In this document: positions 58,980 to 64,000 of the stretch, piece after piece
How the letters are laid out: each line of letters opens with the position of its first letter
How positions within the stretch are numbered: the first letter of the stretch is position 1
NCBI GenBank assembly: GCA_032717465.1
Contig: CM064666.1
Span: forward strand, 728,001-792,000
Reading direction: 5' to 3'
Origin: Coenobita brevimanus
Lineage: Eukaryota > Arthropoda > Malacostraca > Decapoda > Coenobitidae
DNA length: 64,000 bases
Notes under the pieces: model-generated
Told to the model about the DNA's origin: nothing
What the model saw: only the letters and a program-made list of their open reading frames with translations
The model's database searches: none
Position numbers and translations under genes: made by a program

Positions 58980-59600
58980 GACGGCAGGTGGTGAAAGGGT
59001 TAATGAAAGATGTCTCTTACTGTCACTAGGGGTAGACAGAGAGATAGAGAGAGAAGGATGCATAAGTGAGAAATAGAAGGATGCAAGAGTGGGAGAGAGA
59101 TGGATGAAAGAAGAAAGAATTTGGATTTAGTTTCTCCAAGTTAAACATATAATCTGAGGTTGCAAAATTAGAAAAAAAAAAATAAATAAATAAATCACTG
59201 AATATAAGGGGTTAAGGTCTTTGCTACTGTACAAAGTTATGGAATGTGGAAGGAGCACAAGACTCCATTTTTTTTTTTTTTTTTCTTTTTTACCTGCCAT
59301 CACAAAATTACTGTTTATCAGATCCTTGAATTAACAAACTACTTTTTATGGTGAAAATAAATGTCTCTGAACGATAGAAAAAGTCCCTTGTTTGATTAAT
59401 TGATTTGTTTATTAATTCAAGGATCAGTAAAGACAAATACACAAATATTGCTCACCCATGCTTGTCAGATCAAATATGTATACTTGTGAAGATGTGTGGG
59501 GATAATGTATACTAAAGGTGGAGGTATGCATGAGTGGTATACATGAATAAATCCCACCAAGGAAGAACTGTCATGATGATGTATGCATGTGTAGGAATGT
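58980..59600. other. Intergenic DNA, nothing recognised
   Basis: GAGAGA-rich stretch at 59035-59100 and a T-run at 59268; no gene. Confidence 0.4.
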
Positions 59601-59614
59601 TTTTTTTTTTAGTG

Positions 59615-59900
59615 GGTGTGGATGGGGATGTGATAGGAAGCGTTAGGAGAAACATGTTGAGGTGGTTTGGCCATGTGGAGAGGATGAAGAGTGAGAAACT
59701 GACAAGAAGAGTGTGAGTGAGGTCAAGGGGGGGTGAGGGAGAGGGAGGCCAAGGATGAGATGGAGTGGAGAGGTATATGAAAGAGGGGTGTGTGAGCTGG
59801 GAGCAGGGCAGTGAAATGGCGGGGGAAAGACCGACATGGAGGTGATTTGTTTGTGGCCACCCCTTACAGGATTAAGGCGTCTGGCAATAGATAGATAAAT
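59615..59900 (+). mobile_element. L-A LINE 3' end
   Basis: [30 protein letters not shown] frame at 59660-59689, GGATTAAGGCGTCTGGCAAT and TAGATAGATAAATAGA. Confidence 0.8.
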
Positions 59901-60053
59901 AGATGTGTGGGTTAGGTGTATAATGGTGAGTGAGAATGTAAGGCTGTGAATGTAAGGGCCAACTGCAGAATGAGAGTGAAAGAATGTTGAGTATATGAGC
60001 AGAACAGGGAGTGAAAGTGTAAGAATATTGGTGGTGATATATATGTGTGCGTG

Positions 60054-60087
<34 letters not shown>
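60054..60087. repeat. GT microsatellite
   Basis: About 16 GT dinucleotides. Confidence 0.9.
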
Positions 60088-60090
<3 letters not shown>

Positions 60091-60139
60091 CATGGAGTGA
60101 GGACTGGATGGCACTACGCTGCTGGGACTGGCGGCGTCG

Positions 60140-60480
60140 CAGACTCTCTCTCAGGGATGATGGAATGCTTGCCAGGAACTCTCTGTCACAAACAAGTACT
60201 GCATGAGACAAACTGCCATCATCAGCATCTTAAAGAGTTTCATGCAGGGATAGTGACGTGCTTGCTTGGGACTTTGTTTCAAATAATAACTGAATGAGAC
60301 ACACCATCTTGATCATTATTATTATCCTAGACTCACACAGGAATGATGGAATGTTTACTAAGAAATGTTTGCAAGAATTTATTATGATCGTAACAGGTTG
60401 TACATATACCAAACAAATGAATAACTGGGGTATGCGGCTGGAATAGTGTCCGGCTCAGGGATGATGGACGCCCCTGCCCT
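60140..60480 (-). repeat. Four-copy tandem array around a possible - strand terminal exon
   Basis: On the + strand CAGGGATGATGGAATGCTTG, CAGGGATAGTGACGTGCTTG, CAGGAATGATGGAATGTTTA and CAGGGATGATGGACGCCCCT recur at about 60148, 60238, 60339 and 60456. Each is followed by a diverged stretch with ATGAGACA or similar. The last is the possible real exon start. Confidence 0.6.
60382..60478 (-). CDS. Possible terminal exon of the - strand gene
   Basis: Acceptor GACTATGCAG on the - strand, phase 2 as required by the preceding exon, then RAGASIIPEPDTIPAAYPSY and SFVWYMYNLLRS-stop. It sits in a tandem array, so it may be only a repeat member. No family recognised. Confidence 0.25.
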
Positions 60481-60489
60481 GCATAGTCC

Positions 60490-60955
60490 CGGGTCACCCT
60501 CAGACAGGGTGGAGTACCAGTTAGTCTGCCAGAAGGTAGTGGATTCTGGGCAGAACTACCATGGCAGAGATGTGGGGTCAAGGCCCAGTAGCTGAACTTG
60601 AACAACACTCAGGTGGGGAACTCCACCACATTTACCATGTAGTCAGAGCCCAGGCTGAAACTACAACAGTATTTATATCACCTACAATATATGCGGCTCA
60701 TCCTCTTGGGGGCTGTGCTTCCCCCATTTCCCCTACACCACACCATGTGGAAGAACCCTGTTTCCAACACTGTCAAGGCTCTGTGCCACAGGAAAGTAGC
60801 TGCTTGTCTGTGGCTGATGAGTTGGCTCAGCAAGACAGATGGGGGCAGACCAAAACAACAAATGAACAATGAGTCATACAGTGATAAGAACTACAAAGAA
60901 GGGTGGTATGTAGCCTGCCATGTCTGTGAGAATACAGTCCAATCCTGATGCACCC
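60490..60955. other. Intron or intergenic DNA, nothing recognised
   Basis: Less repetitive than most of the window, with 60-100-codon frames on both strands but no recognised motif. Another terminal exon could be hidden here (CTGCCCAG at about 60550 on the - strand). Confidence 0.35.
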
Positions 60956-60957
60956 AC

Positions 60958-61181
60958 CTGAACGTCTGAGCCTTGCCGCTGTCCTGTGTGGGGGAGGCAG
61001 CGGCACGGTCAGATCTGCGGCCAGAGGAATTCCTTGGGGTGAAATGAGATTGGGAATGTGCCTCTGTGGACAGCTGGATTTGCTGTGTCAGCTGGTGCAG
61101 TTGTAGGTCCAGCGCTGTGATGTCACCAATGCTCCGGCTGGCACCCTTAGTCTCAAACCTGGACTCCACCTCAGCACTCAC
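60958..61181 (-). CDS. Internal exon of an unrecognised - strand gene
   Basis: On the - strand an acceptor GTGTGTACAG and donor TTCAG|GTGGGT bound an open 74-codon exon: VSAEVESRFETKGASRSIGD, ITALDLQLHQLTQQIQLSTE, then a Ser/Arg-rich part with SGRRSDRAAASPTQDSGKAQ. The first half looks helical, perhaps coiled coil. Phases 0 in and 2 out. Its unique sequence in repeat-rich surroundings and phase match with 63427-63544 support a real exon. I do not recognise the protein. Confidence 0.55.
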
Positions 61182-61204
61182 CTGTACACACAAAACACAG
61201 GTCA

Positions 61205-61205
61205 G

Positions 61206-61248
<43 letters not shown>
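61205..61248. repeat. CT microsatellite (pyrimidine tract on + strand)
   Basis: About 20 CT units. On the coding (-) strand this is a GA run within the intron, close to the acceptor. Confidence 0.9.
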
Positions 61249-61250
<2 letters not shown>

Positions 61251-61574
61251 ATCAGTTCCTTATCTTTTATTTACTTTCTTGACTATACAGCTTCTGATTG
61301 CATCTAAGATTATTTCCTACACTTTGTTTTCTTGACGTTCTTAGCCTGTCGTGGTCACGTTTAGTCTTATAATTCTCTACCTCTTCTTTATTTTCTTATC
61401 TTACTTTGGATCACTTATTACTTATTATTATTATTATTATTATTTTGTCTCATCCTCTTTTGTCATTTCTATACTAATGTACCCTTTTGAGTTAATATGC
61501 TCCTTGATGCATGATGCCCATTACTCAGCTCAATTATTTTCTATCTGACATAAGAGGTTTTATATCCAAGCAAA

Positions 61575-61985
61575 TATGAAGGAGGGAGGAGGCGAGGTAA
61601 GCCAAGGAGAAGTTGGAGGGATATGGTGGATGAGCGTGCGAGGAAGAGAGGTTTGCAAGTCGGTGAGGCTAGGGGACTGACAAGAGATCGAGCCGGCTGG
61701 ATGAATGTTGTGAGAAGAAATGCATGATCAGGGATTTGGCACCCTTTTTAACGTGGCAACGTCCAGATTGACTTTGTGGGATACGTTTATGTGAAGCTAC
61801 AAAGCTTGATGAAAGTTTATGGTGTTTGGTGTATCAGATATAGCCAGGATTCCAGGGGCTTGAATGATGAGCGAATGGAAGCGTGGCCCATTGGACTGGG
61901 CAAACATGGGCTGTTTGACGTTGCTACTCCTCACTCTGCCCCAGGGTGGGAAAGGAGGTCTGGATGATGATGATTATTATTATTG
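61575..61985 (+). mobile_element. L-E LINE 3' end
   Basis: GAGGCGAGGTAAGCCAAGGA, GAGGCTAGGGGACTGACAAG, ATGAATGTTGTGAGAAGAAA, then the 3' UTR (GATTTGGCACCCTTTTTAAC) and GGAGGTCTGGATGATGATGA tail; nearly the same as 34190-34600. Confidence 0.8.
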
Positions 61986-61989
61986 TGTG

Positions 61990-62510
61990 TGTGTGTTTGT
62001 GATGTAAAACAACTGCAGAAATACCGCTGACGCAAGAACTTCATTAGATACAGCAGTTGGTAGTTAATGACTCACTGCAGTTGGGATGTTAGTCTTTCCT
62101 GCCACACACGTTACAGAGGAGAATATGAAGTGTAGCCAGTACTGTAGGGACCTAATTGATATATGACTGTCTTGTGCATTCCACTGAGTATACTGTTGCT
62201 ATGGTCCCGGCGCACGACTCTGAGGTTGTCATTATCGTACTCTGGCAACTTACCCATCAACAGTGCATCCAATTTTGTGTATAATATGGAAGCGTGTGAT
62301 TCGTGTTTAATATGTTCGTGTATAATAATATTGGTGTATAATACGATATGAAATCAGATGCACTGTTGACTAGTAGGTTGCCAGGGTACGATAATGACAA
62401 CCTCAGACTTGTGCATCACGACTATACTCCCCTCACCTGTGTACTCTCTCTTTCCTTGCTGATGGCTCATACCTCACCCTGTTCTTATGTGGGTAAGAAT
62501 GGATCAGGAT
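61990..62510. other. Intron DNA of the - strand gene, nothing recognised
   Basis: 62224-62275 (GGTTGTCATTATCGTACTCT, GGCAACTTACCCATCAACAG) and 62361-62405 are inverted copies of each other (TGCACTGTTGACTAGTAGGT and GGTACGATAATGACAACCTC), suggesting a short MITE of about 180 bp. No gene. Confidence 0.5.
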
Positions 62511-62514
62511 AATA

Positions 62515-62790
62515 ATGATGAGGGGTAGACTGAGTTGGTTTGGGCATGTTGAGAGGATGAAAAACTACAACTGGGTACAGAAGATGAGAGGTGTGGACAT
62601 CGAGGGTAGGGTTGTGAGAGGCAGACCACAGAAGACCTGGAGTGAGGTCATAAGCGTGTGACCTCAGGGATAGGAGACTGAACAGGGAGGCTGCCAGAGA
62701 TCGAGCAGTGTGGAAGCTGCCCTTAGGTGTCGAAGGCTGTCATGCAAGGATGTTGGAGCCTTTATAAATAATGCAATGAATGATAAAGTA
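62515..62790 (+). mobile_element. L-C LINE 3' end, reference copy
   Basis: Encodes, with interruptions, [48 protein letters not shown] sequence and ends GGAGCCTTTATAAATAATGC with an AATGAATGATAAA tail. C-terminus of a third RTE-like ORF2 group. Confidence 0.75.
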
Positions 62791-62892
62791 AGCCAGAGAT
62801 GATGATGAGCAGGGATGGTAAAGACAAAGTAGACTGAATAATGACAAACGACCACCCTTTATGGGATTATGGCGTCTGGCTATAGATAAACA

Positions 62893-63344
62893 CACTCAAA
62901 CCTCGATTTAAGGGACTAAATGGGGAATCAACTTGTCCCTTACTTGAAAATGTTCCTTACTTGAAAATGTTCCTTACTTGAAAATGTTCCTTACTTGAAA
63001 ATGTCCCTTATTGAAAATGTCCCTTACTTGAAAATGTCCCTTACTTGAAAATGTCCCTTACTTGAAAATGTCTCTTACTTGAAAATGTCCCTTACTTGAA
63101 AATGTCCCTTGTTTTACCACATATAAAGACAATCTTATTATGAAATGCAATGATTGTTTCACTTATTTATTTATATGATTATGAATATTATTTTACGGGT
63201 ACTGTATAAAGAAACATATTAATGTGTATAACCTAGACATTACCTATCATTTTTGAATGGTCTTGTCCGTTTGTCAGGTAGAATATGGACTCCCTTAAAT
63301 CCTAAATCCCTTAAATGGAGATCCCTTAAATTGAAGTTTGAGTG
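62893..63344. repeat. TA-flanked MITE (long form) with 17-bp expansion
   Basis: Same inverted ends (CACTCAAACCTCG and AAGTTTGAGTG) and same right half as 57617-57935. The unit CCTTACTTGAAAATGTC is repeated about ten times against two in the short form. The right TA is kept, the left is mutated to CA. Confidence 0.82.
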
Positions 63345-63426
63345 TAGATAGATAGATAGATGGGAAATGATGTCTTGTGTCCCAGCCCCTGTCTGTAAGT
63401 GAAGGCAGTAACAGCATCACACTTGC

Positions 63427-63544
63427 CTGGATGAGGTCCTGGAGAGAAAGCTCCTTGCGCAGGGTTCGGGTGGGAGTGGGAAGACGGGCTACATCCAGCT
63501 TCATTATTTTCTCCAGAGTGAGGCGGAGCAGACCCAGGCTCCTC
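63427..63544 (-). CDS. Internal exon of an unrecognised - strand gene, GC-AG intron
   Basis: On the - strand: acceptor ATCGAAACAG, 118 nt open, encoding [20 protein letters not shown] and [20 protein letters not shown], then CAG|GCAAGT, a typical GC donor. It leaves in phase 0 and joins cleanly to VSAEVESRF at 61181. Leu/Lys-rich and probably helical. The gene's 5' part lies beyond the window. The function is not recognised. Confidence 0.55.
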
Positions 63545-63800
63545 CTGTTTCGATAGATAGATAGATGGATGGATAGATAGAAGGATGGATAGATAGACTG
63601 GTACTGCAGAAGGATGGATGGACAGATAGAAGGATAGCTGGATAGACAGATACACATATAGAAGGATGGAAGGATAGACAGACAGAAGGATGGACAGATA
63701 GATAGATAGAAGGATGGACACAGACGGGCAGACAGAAGGATGGATGGATAGATAGATAGAAGGATGGATGGACAGACAGACAGATAGAAGGATGAATGGA
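63545..63800. repeat. GATA/GGAT microsatellite
   Basis: Compound GATAGATAGATGGATGGA repeats with AGAAGGATGG interruptions; it provides the region just upstream of the - strand exon acceptor. Long frames on the - strand (Ser/Ile/Pro/Leu) are artefacts. Confidence 0.9.
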
Positions 63801-64000
63801 TGTATAGGCAGACAACTAAGAGCATAGGATTATATTTCACATCATATTGCACCTCTCATGACTGGAACAACTCTAGTAAAGTGGCTCTTAGTTATACAGG
63901 ATGATTTTATACAGCCAAGAGTGAGTCGTAGGAGACTGACAATGCACCAGTGACCCCTCTCATGATCAGGGCAACTCTAGTACTGTATTCCAGCGGTCAG

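Overview
The window is nuclear DNA from an arthropod, most likely a decapod crustacean and perhaps a crab. The evidence is GT-AG split genes whose predicted proteins are most like arthropod and vertebrate families, interstitial blocks of the arthropod telomere motif TTAGG/CCTAA, and a very high load of tetranucleotide (TAGA/GATA) microsatellites and 5'-truncated non-LTR retrotransposons. The decapod assignment is inference from repeat style. There are no bacterial operons, rRNA operons or CRISPR arrays.

Two protein-coding genes can be read with confidence, both on the + strand. (1) UFD1, the ubiquitin-fusion-degradation adaptor of the p97/VCP-NPL4-UFD1 complex: exons 10253-10370, 11316-11470 and 13187-13819, with a candidate ATG exon ending at 6367. 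The model is 302 aa with continuous splice phases. (2) A long-chain fatty acid transport protein (FATP/SLC27A1-4 type acyl-CoA synthetase): fourteen phase-compatible exons from 24289 to 45606 plus a candidate first exon at 21191-21203. The model is 629 aa with a TAA stop. At the right edge a third, unrecognised gene runs on the - strand (exons 63427-63544 and 60958-61181, possible last exon 60382-60478).

Layout: 1-5 kb repeats and unassigned DNA; 4.7-5.9 kb nested inverted repeats with TTAGG blocks; 5.5-13.8 kb UFD1; 13.8-21 kb intergenic DNA with two tRNA-derived SINEs, a hAT-like MITE with a perfect 8-bp target duplication, a foldback element and an unexplained GC-rich 1.5-kb segment; 21.2-45.6 kb FATP; 45.6-60 kb gene-poor DNA with minisatellites and MITEs; 60-64 kb the - strand gene fragment.

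Repeats fall into recurrent families, named here for reference. L-A is an RTE-like LINE 3' end with a TAGATAGA tail, more than 20 copies. S-B is a SINE-like repeat of about 365 bp ending in the same 3' tail as L-A. L-C is a second LINE 3' end. L-D is a Jockey/CR1-like LINE 3' end with a poly-A tail. L-E is a third RTE-like 3' end with a GATGAT tail. MITE-G, pogo-like MITEs, repeat F and foldback H complete the set.

The most striking observation is that many exon-intron boundaries have local partial copies ('echoes'). A splice site with its intronic flank and a few to about 110 nt of exon is repeated in tandem or nearby in the adjacent intron. This is seen at eight FATP splice sites (exon 5 donor, exon 7 acceptor, exon 10 acceptor and donor, exon 11 acceptor and donor, exon 13 donor, exon 14 acceptor, exon 15 acceptor brings the count to nine when all are listed) and at the last UFD1 acceptor. 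A similar array surrounds the possible last exon of the - strand gene. Some echoes are identical to the real site and keep intact GT or AG signals; others are old and broken. They would act as decoy or poison splice sites, or record how these introns grew.
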